Both the position numbers and the translations under genes were made by a program. Positions 36,201 to 44,965 of a stretch of DNA of 64,000 nucleotides are shown piece after piece (position 1 is the stretch's first letter; each line of letters starts with the position of its first letter). Origin of the DNA: Mesocentrotus franciscanus (taxonomy: Eukaryota > Echinodermata > Echinoidea > Camarodonta > Strongylocentrotidae); contig CP137666.1 in NCBI GenBank assembly GCA_037976565.1, forward strand, positions 8,302,592 to 8,366,591. The letters run 5' to 3'. The notes beneath the pieces were generated by a model, which had not been told where the DNA came from, ran no database searches, and saw only the letters and a list, made by a program, of their open reading frames with translations.

Positions 36201-39200
36201 TTCACATATATAATTAGGTGTTTTTGCATATTTAATGAGCTATGACCTATCACCTTTGACCTACATACTCCGAAATCGAACTTAGGCTGTGTTTTGATAC
36301 CATGTACCTTCATATCAAATTTCATTTAAATCTGTCAAACATTACTAAAGTTATTGATCAGAAACCAGATTCCGAATTTAATGAGCTATGACCTTTAACC
36401 TACATACTCGGAAATCAAACTTAGGCTGTGTTTTGATACCATGAACCTTCATATCAAAATTCATTAAAATCCGTCAAACATTACTAAAGTTATCGATCGG
36501 AAACCAGATTTGCATATTTAATGAGCTATGACCTTTGACCTACATACTCGGAAATTGAACTTAGGCTGTGTTTTGATACCATGTACCTTCATATCAAATT
36601 TCATTAAAATCTGTCAAACATTACTAAAGTTATCGATCGGAAACCAGATTTGCATATTTAATGAGCTATGACCTTTGACCTACATACTCGGAAATTGAAC
36701 TTAGGCTGTGTTTTGATACCATGTACCTTCATATCAAATTTCATTAAAATCTGTCAAACATTACTAAAGTTATTGATCGAAAACCAGATTTGCATATTTA
36801 ATGACCTACATACTCTGAAATCGAGCTTAGGCTGTGTTTTGATACCATAATAATAATATCGAATATTTAGGAGCGCTAAAAACAATAAGTACCATAGCGC
36901 TTACAAATACAAATATATGAAAAGAGGACAAAAATGTACAGTACAGGAAGTATATCACATAGATCATTGGGGAAAAAGGTGACTTTTGAGGGATCTTTTG
37001 AAGGTGGCAAGACAGATAATTTCCCTTATGGAAAGAGGGATGCTGTTCCAAGTCTTTGATGCAGCTACTGCAAACGTTTTTCAGCTGCTGAGAGTCTAGA
37101 TTTGGGAATGATAAGTTTACATGTGTCAGTTGCTGAATGAAGATTACGAGTTGGTGTATATATTTGGAGGGTGTCATTAATATATTCAGGTGCCAAATGA
37201 TTGAGTATTTTAAAAGCATACAAACAGAATTTAAACAGAACACGTTGGTGGAGGGGTGACCAGTGGAGCTCCTTAAGTAAAGGTGAAGTATGAGTTCTTG
37301 ACCCAAGGCCAAAGATTAATCTAGCGGCACGATTCTGGACAGTTTCAAGTTTCCTTCTATCTTAAGCAGATAAAACAGTATAAAGACTATTGCAATAATC
37401 CAACCTAGAAAGAATTAGAGCTCGGACAGCATGGTGACATGTCTTTAAATCAATGAATCTACGAATCCTCCATAAATTGCGGAGATGATAATTACAATTA
37501 CGGACTACGTGGTTTACATGAGAGGTCAATTTGAACATAGTATCAATGCATACACCAAAATCTGTAATTTTAGTGGAGAGGGGAATGAATTGACCATTTA
37601 CTTTGAGCCGTACATCTGATATGTATTGCAGATGGCGAGCAGAAGAACAAAAGGCCATGAGCTATGACCTTTGACCTTTGACCTACATACTCCAAAATCG
37701 AACTTAGCCTGTATTTTGATACCAAGTACCTTCGTATCAAATTTCATGAAAATCCGTCAAACATTACTAAAGTTTGAAAATAATATTGCTAGTGATATTC
37801 ATTTGTCTCGCAATGTGGTCAATAAGGAATCTAAAAGATTGCGACACTTTGTCAGGTGATAAAAAACTAATGTAAGCAAGCGTGTTTTATACTCTACGGG
37901 AGGACCGGTGCGGCGGTCAATAATTCGATCGATAATTGGAACAATAACGCACAAGGCCTATTGGCTGACGCACACGGTGCTCGACCAATCAGCAGGCCGC
38001 TGGTTCGGCTAATTATGCACAAGGCCTAATGGTCGAGCACCGTGTGCGTCGATCAATCAGCAGGCTGCTGGTTAGGCTCGCCTGCTGGGCGGAAGCAATA
38101 GCGAGCTCAACCAATCAACGGGCCGCTCCAACCCCAATAATTTCAACAGAGACAACGGGATCGATATCCCCGAATTTTGGATGTGTACGATACGCCGCCA
38201 TGACACTCCCCGTCCAGCCAGCCAGCACCAGTCGATTCCAATCAGCAGACGCGCCGAGCCAGCGGCCCGCTGATTGGTCGAGCACCGTGTGCGTCGACCA
38301 TTAGGCCTTGTGCATAATTAGCCGAACCAGCGGCCTGCTGATTGGTCGAGCACCGTGTGCGTCAGCTAATAGGCCTTGTGCGTTATTGTTCCAATTATCG
38401 ATCGCATTATTGACCGCCGCGCCGGTCCTCCCGTCGAGTATAAAACACGCTTGCTTACATTAGTTTTTTATCACCTGACGAAGTGTTGCAGCAGCGCACG
38501 AAACGTCGCGATCTCTTAGATTCCTTATTGACCACATTGCGAGACAAACGAATATCACTAGCGATATTATTTTCGATTCTACATCCGCAATGAGTAATAT
38601 ATTTAGCATTATTACTAAAGTTATCGATCGGAAACCAAATTTGTTACGAACGGAAGGAAGCACGGAAGGAAGGAAGGACGGACAGCAGCGTTTCTATATC
38701 CCCTCCGACTTTGTTGGTGACGGGATAAAAAACTCATGAAAAGATGGTTAAACATACTAAAAATAAGATATTTGGATGGGCAAGAGCAAGTAGAAGCATA
38801 GATATAATAACATCAACATTTTGGGCAAATTGGCAATAGAGAAAATTGTCACAAGTGTCATACAACCACGATATCAAGTACAAGCCACATGGAACCCCTT
38901 ATATCCATAGCAAAACATGTTTTGGTGATTGGTACACATAAGGCAGGAAGCACTGGCTCTGAAAATTAATTTTCTATGGAACACTGGCGTTACAATCTAC
39001 ATATGTACACAAACAAATGAGCACATTAAGAACATTAGAGTGAGAACTCTGGTATCAGCGGCCACAGTCTGTAGGGTCTTACTGTCCACTGTTTACTTGT
39101 GGCATGAGTTCAGTTGAATCGAACATTAACTTGGTGTAACTGACGTTAGTGGAATAATGCCTCGTGTGCATTGGGCTTAGTACTACAGTTTTCCACCACT

Positions 39201-42200
39201 TACTGCTTGTAGCTGTTGGCACTTTGCGATCTGTTTCTTCAGAGATGGAACTTCAAATCCCACGTTTCTGATTAACATGTGAGCTGCTTCTGCAAGATAG
39301 ATATTGTCCTTCTCATACAGCCTCACAATCTCTTGCCAATCCTGAAAAAAAAGATATACAAAGGATACCAATACAGTCCAACCTGTTTTAATGACAACCT
39401 GTATAGGAAAAACACTTGTCTAGAAGGACAACACTGGTTTTGTTTCCACTCAAATGCTTTTCATTGAAACATGTCATTGTTTTAAGAAACCTTTGTATAA
39501 AAACCACCTGGCTATAAAGACCATTTTTGTGTCTCCCTTGCATGGTCTTTCTACACAGGTTTGACTGTGGTAATAACAAATAATCTACATGTTTATTAAA
39601 GTAACGCCTACTTGACTCACCACATAACAAGTTGTAATATTCTTATGGAAACAACACTTGCAAGAAGAAGAGAAACTACAGTTGTTTTGCGAGGGAGAAT
39701 TCAATAGTCAGAGGGTGAATTTGTAAGCACTCACCTTCATGCGCTGAGATGAATAGTAACCAAATATATTCTTGCTACTCTCTTCTGAAACTTTCAGCAG
39801 TCCAACAATCCTCAAGCAATGAAAGTAGTTTATATCTGAAAAGGTAAAAAAAAAAATGTCATCTATTGCAAAGGCATATTGCTACCAAAATACTTATTAT
39901 TACAAATTATCAGTCAATACATATTCAAATGGGGATCAGGTCCTGGGAAGTGTACTACAAAGTAGCTTGGTGATAATATGAAATATAATACTGATATCAA
40001 TATATCATATTTCATATTATATACCTCTCTTTAGAAATCTAGCCATCTGATTGGTCGAAATTGGAGTCGTGATTTTAGCCATGCCCGCCTACCAGTCAAT
40101 AGTCTTTTTAAAAATGCCCTCATTTCCGCCTACCAGTCAATAGTCTTTTTAAAAATGCCCTCATGCCCGCCTACCGGTCAACAGTCTTTTAAAAAATGCC
40201 CACATGCCCCGGTTAACTGGCCGCATAAATAAATTTTGGCGAGATCCTCATTGGTTTACGTGTAAAACGTTTCTTTGTGCGAGCACGGATACCATACAGT
40301 GTGTGTATTATTTGGTCGCTACATTTTAGGTTTGTTTGATTGTAGGCCTACATAGTACATGTAATCTCTGATTTTTTAGTTTCTTAACTTTATTTTATGT
40401 CCAAAGTAGGCAATAATGGCTGAAGCGACTCTTCCTAGATTTCAACTTCTTGCTGATGATCAATTACAAGACTTGATTAATTCTGCGGACAGCAAGAACA
40501 CCAAAATTCCGTGAAATTCTCCGTAAAAATATTCGAAGACTAGATTGTCTACCTGCAAGTTATCAACACAGACCTCAATAGCGTAAACAAACTGCCGAAT
40601 TCAGAAGTTTGATGATGATTTTTAAATGTGAGGACCCCATGATTGGTAAGTCGCACATGTATTCTTTGACTCTTTTTACGATATATAAAAGATATGACGA
40701 CTGCTTTAATATTCGAGGAATAGTTGTTTTACAGGCTCTTGGGGACGTTACATCCTGCCATCACCCCTCGGCACGCCTCGGGGTGATATAGCAGGATGTA
40801 ACGTCCCCTTGAGCCTATAAAAACAACTATGCCTCTCATAGCAGTCATATATATCTATATTATCACCAAGCCATTAAGGCTACTAAAGAGGGCAAATCTT
40901 TGAATCCTTTACGGAAAATCACATACCTAATTGGCTATTCATCCTGCCTCTGATTTAAAAGTGCGTTTCAATTTGTTCAGACAATTTTTTTTGTAAAGCT
41001 TTAATAAAAAGAAGTGCATCTTTTCTGAAACCACCATTTTCAAAATGCTTCATTGTAAACCGACTAGTATATTCTAAAACTAAATAACATGACTTCCCTT
41101 TTTCAATCAAAATTCTTTTACTTTATGGGAAATCATCAAAAAGAGCAGGCCCTACCCCTACAGATAAAAGAATATTGACAAACTCTAAACATTGTTCATG
41201 TGAATAGCACAAAACGGTTCATAACATCTAACAAATAATTTGTAGTTTAAGTAAACTTAAGTAAACTTACATGTTCCAGCCAAGAGTTTTTTAATCTCCT
41301 CCACTTCCGGCATATCCTGGATAGCATGATTAATCTTCTCACGTATGACGAGGGCAGCAGACTGCCATTTCAGATTTACATGCCTGCGATCTATCAGCCA
41401 GTCTGTTTGTTTGTTGGTTGGTTGGGAGGGGGGGGGGGAAATGTTGAAAAAATCATAAGTCAATGAAGAAAAGAAAAAAAAAAATATGCCACCCCTCATG
41501 TTTTACTGTTTCTGCAATATTTTAATTTGTGAAAATTAATGATTGAACATACATTCATCTATACATGTATATATATTAGCAAGAAAATCACTGCCCTATC
41601 ACATATGTGTACGTGTATGTCATATCATTTTTATCACTTTTGTTTTCAGTAATAATAATCGCAAGCATAACATCAATATTAATAATCTTAATAATAAAAA
41701 TAATAATAATAATAATATAATAACAATAATAATAATAACAACAACAATAATAATAATAATAATAATCAGTAGTGACTAGTGGTACATTTAGTAGTAGTAC
41801 TAGTACTAGTAGTAGTATAGTATACAAATATACACTGTCTTGAGAGGTTCTGGTTAAAACTATGCGCAAGAGGTGACTCCAATAGTACTATTTGCTGAGG
41901 GGCGCAGCCCCGAAGCAAATGGTACTTTTGGAGTCACCAAGGCCCATAGTTTTAACAAGTACCTCGAAAAGAAGGCATTGTATATTTGTTTTTATATCTT
42001 GCATCAAAAATTTATCTTTAAAAAAATAAATTAAAAAAAATACAATTTTGGGAACAAATTTATCAAAATTTCAAAAATCCCCCCAAAATTACAATTTTTA
42101 TTAAAAAAAGGGAACAATTGCAGAATACCCTACCACGCTTTTACGGGCTTTCTATGCTACCGAGTTTCGAGTATTAAACTAGATCTAGATCTATATTAAA

Positions 42201-44322
42201 TTTAGAGTCCAACGACCATCGACCAACGGCCAACAGTCTGACAAATATTAGACTAGAGCACAGAACCAGAGCACATGCACAGTAACCAACGATCAACGAC
42301 CATCGACCAAATACTGTAGTAGGCCTAGTGCATGAAAAAGTCCAACGCGACCATCGACCAACAGTCTGACAAATATTAGAATCCAACGACCAACGACCAT
42401 CGACCAAATAGTAAGTACCATGAAACCAACGACCAACAACCATCGACCAAATATTTGTTGAAAAAGGCCAACGATCAACGACCATCGACGAAGAGGCTGA
42501 CAAATATTAAATAAAAGTAGCCAACGACCAACGACCACCGACCAATACTAGTCTAGCTTTATAAGCACAAAACTATTTTTCTTGTGTTTTTTTAGAACGA
42601 GACATACTAGATCTATATAAGCACAAAACTATTTTCATTGATTAGGGTCTTTGACAGCAGACTAAGCGGTGTATAGCGCTTGCGAGCGCACACAAGCGCA
42701 AGGCCATGTACGTACGTAGATTTACAGTACCTGGCCGGCCAGGTACTGTAAATCTACGCATAGGCTATGTGTGTGGGATTATACATAGGCCTACACGGGC
42801 TAGACTTTTTGCGTTACTGAAATAGTGCTCAAAATGCAAGTAATTCATCTACTAAATGACCATAATAAGCAAGAAACAAGTCAAAGGTAAGGCCAAGAAT
42901 CAGTGCTTATCAATATACCACAAATCTTGCATGAAATATATTCAGAAAAGCCATCTATAAATTTGTCACAAATTAGCGACGAACACACCAAATTCAGCGA
43001 TGCAATGACGCACAAAACAGCGTAAAATTCTACTTTTCATCCACCAAATGAATACGAACACTTGCATTATACAATCTTCAATACCTGTATCACCGTTATC
43101 GCAAACAATAAAATCACAATCTATCTCTACGGCTAATATATGAAGACTAACAATATGGTAGGGTATTCTGCAATTAAGCCAAAAAAAGAATAAACAATTA
43201 CTAGATTTTTAAAAAAATTTAGAAAATCAAATCAAATTTTCAAATTGAAAAAAAAATCAAAAATCAAAAATCAAAAAAAATTTCAACCCCCAAATAGTAC
43301 TCTCATATAGTACTTCTACTCCCAAATAGTACTCCCAAATAGTACTTTCTCAGAGCAACATTAAAATAGTTGAAATATTTCTGGTCACGTGACCGAGCTC
43401 TCAACCAATCAAAAACCAATAAATGTTTGATGCAGGATATAAACACCACTACTAGATCTATAGTAGACCAAAAATTTCTGTCACTTTCGTTCGTTAGCCT
43501 CTTATTTGGGTAGGGTCGGCTCCCAAATAAAAGGCTAACGAATGAAAGAGACAGAAATTTTTGGTCTACTACTATAGTAGCAGTAGTATAATCTATTATT
43601 ATCTTATTCACCCAGGCCAGGGTTTATCTATCCAAACAATTTGCACAACTTTGCTAATGATAGTATTAGTAATGCTAGGCTCGGATAAATTTTGATTTGT
43701 ACATTACCATAAATGATAATGCTCTCTTTCTGATACGGACCTCTAATTTAAATAATTTGTTATCTGAACTGAAATTTTGACACGAAAAAAAGGGGGACAA
43801 GTATAGTAATACTATAGAGTATAGTTTATGAATTGAATATTATTTTCATTGACTGTCCACCTCTGTCAACTATTATATTTATTAAATCTCTAGTTTAAAT
43901 TAAAGTTACAATTGATATCTCCTGCAAACAATCTCTATCAATAACACCATATAATCTTGGTCTTCTAGTTTTACCTAAGAATTCAATGCATTGGCATAAC
44001 TACAGTGTAGTTAAATCTGCAATTTCAATGTCAAAAGTAGTAACAAATTCACCGAGAGGCCGAGTTGGCCCGACTCCAATTCACCACAGCAAACGTGCAT
44101 ACATGGCCTATGGGCCATGGGACTACATTCTAACTGTTACATACCAAGCAGTTTACTCGAGCTGATATCCACCGGTAGATTTTCGATTTGTTTGGCCGTC
44201 AACTCTCCATTCTTGGTTCCCTGCATACAAAATGAAAATAAATTTGAAGAGATCAATTTTTCTCATGGAGTAACTGATACGAGACGAATAATACCTAGAA
44301 AGCCGTTCATATTTACCTGCAT
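30144..44322 (-). CDS. CDK5RAP3: CDK5RAP3 (C53/LZAP) orthologue, complete, 13 coding exons
   Basis: The thirteen exons join in frame to 502 codons (human about 506). Matching landmarks include DWLIDRRHVNLKWQS, REKINHAIQDMPEVEEI, KDNIYLAEAAHMLIRNV, VPSLKKQIAKCQQLQ, VYQWRTEKVPDRVEE, EEGVARGNDAL, TRMQHLFLLIGSAKYVDRL and SKRYKNRPVNLMG at the C-terminus. In animals and plants CDK5RAP3/C53 works with UFL1 and DDRGK1 in UFMylation of ER-stalled ribosomes and links this to ER-phagy through shuffled ATG8/UFM1-interacting motifs in a central disordered loop. That loop is exon 9 here and reads IDFS, IDFG and IDFD. The start codon is six nucleotides before the first intron (AAACATGCAG, A at -3). The gene converges on JAZF1 and has large repeat-filled introns 2, 3 and 5. 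Confidence 0.96.
30845..31016 (-). CDS. CDK5RAP3: CDK5RAP3 coding exon 12
   Basis: Residues 422-479. Helical, charged C-terminal segment YVDRLTDSLKQKISLEEKML through RTRELQKQ, aligning with the coiled-coil-like C-terminus of the human protein. Confidence 0.93.
31924..32129 (-). CDS. CDK5RAP3: CDK5RAP3 coding exon 11
   Basis: Residues 354-421: LQAFLGQRKIEM, the VLTFNQFQTAPTVVQ segment, and TRMQHLFLLIGSAK at the donor GTATGT. Confidence 0.93.
32837..32950 (-). CDS. CDK5RAP3: CDK5RAP3 coding exon 10
   Basis: Residues 316-353. EEGVARGNDALCLFE and PTRNQFINEVLE match human EGVARGPDALTLLE and TRNQFLDEL. Confidence 0.93.
33527..33631 (-). CDS. CDK5RAP3: CDK5RAP3 coding exon 9, carrying the three sAIM-like motifs
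   Basis: Residues 281-315, exactly 35 codons with both borders in phase 0. Contains IDFS (281-284), IDFG (293-296) and IDFD (310-313), where human has IDWG motifs. Acidic and low in hydrophobic residues, as expected for the disordered loop. Confidence 0.92.
33980..34100 (-). mobile_element. tRNA-derived SINE copy, diverged, CDK5RAP3 intron 8
   Basis: Shares ttcccatttacacctgggtg, gagagtggcaaatgtagatt and aataccttgccaaaagacag with the SINE at 57985-58190. The tRNA-like end is more decayed. Confidence 0.6.
34178..34337 (-). CDS. CDK5RAP3: CDK5RAP3 coding exon 8
   Basis: Residues 227-280. PLLKFLIQHGNTRVYQWRTE matches human LRFVQKRGNSTVYEWRTG. Ends in a Glu-rich run EEEEETREDE before donor GTGAGA. 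Confidence 0.92.
34788..34924 (-). CDS. CDK5RAP3: CDK5RAP3 coding exon 7
   Basis: Residues 182-226. GEKIRSELLGLVSELPQTYR through EFYQAFVQFVSG, matching human GENVRGELLALVKDLPSQL and the following helix. Confidence 0.92.
35734..35823 (-). CDS. CDK5RAP3: CDK5RAP3 coding exon 6
   Basis: Residues 152-181. ECSKKEKDYAESASSARDEY then SCKQLGIK, matching human SCKQYGI. 30 codons, phase 0 to phase 0. Confidence 0.92.
35870..35970 (-). mobile_element. LINE 3'-tail fragment
   Basis: tatttaggagcatgtaaaac and aaaagtgccatagagctaac match the 3' tail of the LINE at 36848-37656 in the same orientation. No coding part is left. Confidence 0.55.
36231..36847. repeat. Tandem repeat, about 140-bp unit, 4+ copies
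   Basis: Units begin gagctatgacctttgaccta at 36237, 36383, 36523 and 36663, with a shortened copy at about 36801. Periods are 146, 140 and 140 bp and copies are about 95% alike. The array resumes at 37656-37775 and 38605-38645 after two insertions. Confidence 0.9.
36848..37656 (-). mobile_element. L2/CR1-like LINE fragment, reverse-transcriptase C-terminus
   Basis: On the minus strand a frame (37658-37362) reads NGQFIPLSTKITDFGVCID and later RALILSRLDYCNSLYTVL, a typical end of the RT domain. The following region in shifted frames still encodes LHWSPLHQRVLFK-like and FHIF-like segments. The 3' tail ends in taataataat. 5'-truncated, frameshifted, inactive. It interrupts the 140-bp tandem array. 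Confidence 0.8.
37774..38605. mobile_element. Palindromic foldback in the tandem array
   Basis: The left arm (aataatattgctagtgatat, through gcaagcgtgttttatactct and aacgcacaaggcctattggc) matches the right arm 38250-38577 in reverse complement. The phrases accaatcagcaggccgctgg and tggtcgagcaccgtgtgcgt recur several times. attactaaagtt occurs at both outer edges, consistent with a target duplication of about 9-12 bp, although that word is also part of the host repeat. The interior is GC-rich with no credible frame. Confidence 0.75.
38640..38735. repeat. GGAA-rich tail and small hairpin after the array
   Basis: ggaaggaaggaaggacggac is followed by cccctccgactttgttggtg then acgggataaaa, where the C- and G-rich parts can pair. 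This looks like the end of the same repeat that carries the 140-bp units. Confidence 0.45.
39204..39341 (-). CDS. CDK5RAP3: CDK5RAP3 coding exon 5
   Basis: Residues 106-151. DWQEIVRLYEKDNIYLAEAA and VPSLKKQIAKCQQLQ, among the best conserved parts of the family. Acceptor ttttttttcag. Confidence 0.95.
39380..39560. repeat. Repeat related to the 25.5-25.7 kb sequence
   Basis: Recurring aacctgtataggaaaaacac, aaaaaccacctggctataaa and ctttctacacaggtttgact phrases, the inverted counterpart of the GGTGGTCTTTATA repeat 3' of JAZF1. Confidence 0.45.
39735..39835 (-). CDS. CDK5RAP3: CDK5RAP3 coding exon 4
   Basis: Residues 72-105. INYFHCLRIVGLLKVSEESS then KNIFGYYSSQRMK, matching human YFHCLRILDLLKGTE and NIFGRYSSQRMK. 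Confidence 0.94.
40081..40207. repeat. 41-bp tandem repeat, three copies
   Basis: cgcctaccagtcaatagtct begins at 40086, 40127 and 40168, each followed by tttttaaaaatgccctca with small changes. Confidence 0.8.
40415..40605 (+). pseudogene. Decayed N-terminal piece, possibly Crypton/KIAA1958-type recombinase
   Basis: ATG at 40415 opens a frame MAEATLPRFQLLADD that ends in DLINSADSKNTK before a frame break. The adjacent frame then reads KFSVKIFED up to an in-frame TAG. The pattern RF-xx-L-(D/E)3-L followed by DSKNTK and a V-K-x-F-(E/D) helix resembles the N-terminus of tyrosine-recombinase-derived proteins common in marine invertebrates. This rests on pattern memory; it could be another repeat-encoded ORF. 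Confidence 0.4.
40718..40838. repeat. Long hairpin inside the foldback
   Basis: atagttgttttacaggctct and ggggacgttacatcctgcca pair with the complementary tagcaggatgtaacgtcccc and gagcctataaaaacaactat, around a gcacgcctcggggtgata loop. The arms are about 50 nt. Confidence 0.75.
41271..41402 (-). CDS. CDK5RAP3: CDK5RAP3 coding exon 3
   Basis: Residues 28-71. DWLIDRRHVNLKWQSAALVI then REKINHAIQDMPEVEEIKKL. Acceptor caacaaacaaacag, donor GTAAGT. Confidence 0.95.
41690..41768. repeat. (AAT)n microsatellite
   Basis: About 80 nt of imperfect ataataata and aacaataataata repeats in CDK5RAP3 intron 2. Confidence 0.85.
41820..41990. mobile_element. 170-bp hairpin element, copy 1
   Basis: atacaaatatacactgtctt and ggttaaaactatgcgc pair with the complementary arm ending ttgtatatttgt. 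The centre is ctgaggggcgcagccccgaa. The same family occurs at 57744-57917. Confidence 0.75.
42205..42545. repeat. CCAACGACCATCGACCAA minisatellite
   Basis: At least eight imperfect blocks of ccaacgaccaacgaccatcg separated by spacers such as agtctgacaaatatta. The apparent reading frames through it are repeat artefacts. Confidence 0.8.
42715..42758. repeat. Perfect 44-bp palindrome without spacer
   Basis: The left half cgtagatttacagtacctggcc (22 nt) is followed at once by its exact reverse complement. The centre is ggccggcc-like. Confidence 0.95.
43459..43578. repeat. 120-bp hairpin
   Basis: ctatagtagaccaaaaattt then ctgtcactttcgttcgttag pair with the complementary arm ending tttggtctactactatag. 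The loop is gggtagggtcggctccc. Confidence 0.8.
44145..44220 (-). CDS. CDK5RAP3: CDK5RAP3 coding exon 2
   Basis: Residues 3-27, ending IENLPVDISSSKLL, which matches human VPIDIQTSKLLDW. Acceptor ttttgtatgcag, donor GTATGT. Confidence 0.9.
44317..44322 (-). CDS. CDK5RAP3: CDK5RAP3 start exon, six coding nucleotides
   Basis: ATGCAG followed by donor GTAAAT. This Met is the only in-frame start found next to exon 2, whose reading frame otherwise has no ATG before the conserved part. The upstream part of the exon is 5'UTR. Confidence 0.75.
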
Positions 44323-44520
44323 GTTTAGACAGTTTGGTCCATATGTTGACAAACAACTCAGCGTACTGTACATGTGCAATGTTGTCGTTCTACTAAGCTG
44401 GCTCGCGCTCGTGGTGGAGCTGCAGAGCTACCGGAGCGCTTGTGGCTAGGCTCACGCCTCCGGCCGGATGGATATGGCGCTGGCAGAGGCTGCCACGTGT
44501 GGTTCGGTCTATCCAGCTAG
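44323..44520 (-). promoter_or_regulatory. CDK5RAP3 5'UTR and probable promoter
   Basis: Directly upstream of the start exon and GC-rich at 44400-44480 (for example tcacgcctccggccggatgg), unlike the AT-rich surroundings. No TATA element is obvious. The TSS is not determinable. Confidence 0.4.
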
Positions 44521-44584
44521 CTAAAAATAGGCAGGGAGAGACGATTACAATATTCCTACCTGCATGCGCATCAATTTACATCTT

Positions 44585-44965
44585 TGAAAACAAATACACA
44601 AACTAAAACAAAAAACACAAATAAACAAAACGAAACTAAACTTATAACAAACAAAAGAGAACAAAAAAATTATAAAAACAAACGAAACTAAACTTATAAA
44701 AAACAAAAAACAGACAAAAAACAGAAAAAAACATTAAACTCAAACTCAAACTCAAACTAAATAACAAACTCAAATTCAAACTCAATTTTAACCCAAAGTC
44801 CCAAACTAAAACTAAAACTAACAACACTAAAATTAAAACTAAAACTAAAACTAAATCTATAGAACAAAGTCAAAAAGTAAAACTATAACTAAAAAAGTAA
44901 AAGCCAGTAAAACTAAAATTAAAACTAAAACTTGACTAAAGCTAAATCTAAAAGGAACAAAAAAG
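44585..44965. repeat. Low-complexity AAACTAAAACT array
   Basis: Almost only A, C and T on the plus strand, with shifting periods (aaaactaaaact, caaactcaaactcaaact, cgaaactaaacttataa). Slippage-driven simple sequence, no genes. Confidence 0.8.

Larger units (their letters stand above)
39964..40873. mobile_element. Foldback element with internal exon-like remnant
   Basis: Ends gcttggtgataatat (39964) and atattatcaccaagcc (40873) are inverted repeats. Inside are a 41-bp tandem repeat, a 5'-leader-like stretch, a short frame starting MAEATLPRF, and a long hairpin near the right end. Inserted in CDK5RAP3 intron 3. Confidence 0.65.
41985..43445. mobile_element. Large composite foldback in CDK5RAP3 intron 2
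   Basis: Outer arms tttttatatcttgcatcaaa (41985-42010) pair with the segment 43421-43445, and attgcagaataccctacca (42117-42135) with tggtagggtattctgcaatt (43156-43175). Between lie A/T-rich mirrored stretches, a CCAACGACC minisatellite and a perfect palindrome. No coding frame. Confidence 0.6.

Noticed and set aside
36231..36847. CRISPR array
   Set aside because: Units are about 140 bp directly abutting tandem copies without unique spacers, in a eukaryotic intron.
41543..41869. 78- and 93-codon frames
   Set aside because: Asn/Ile and Tyr/Cys runs come from the (AAT)n microsatellite.
42174..42538. 109- and 81-codon minus frames with repeated VVGRW
   Set aside because: Repeat artefact of the CCAACGACC minisatellite; no start context or splice sites.
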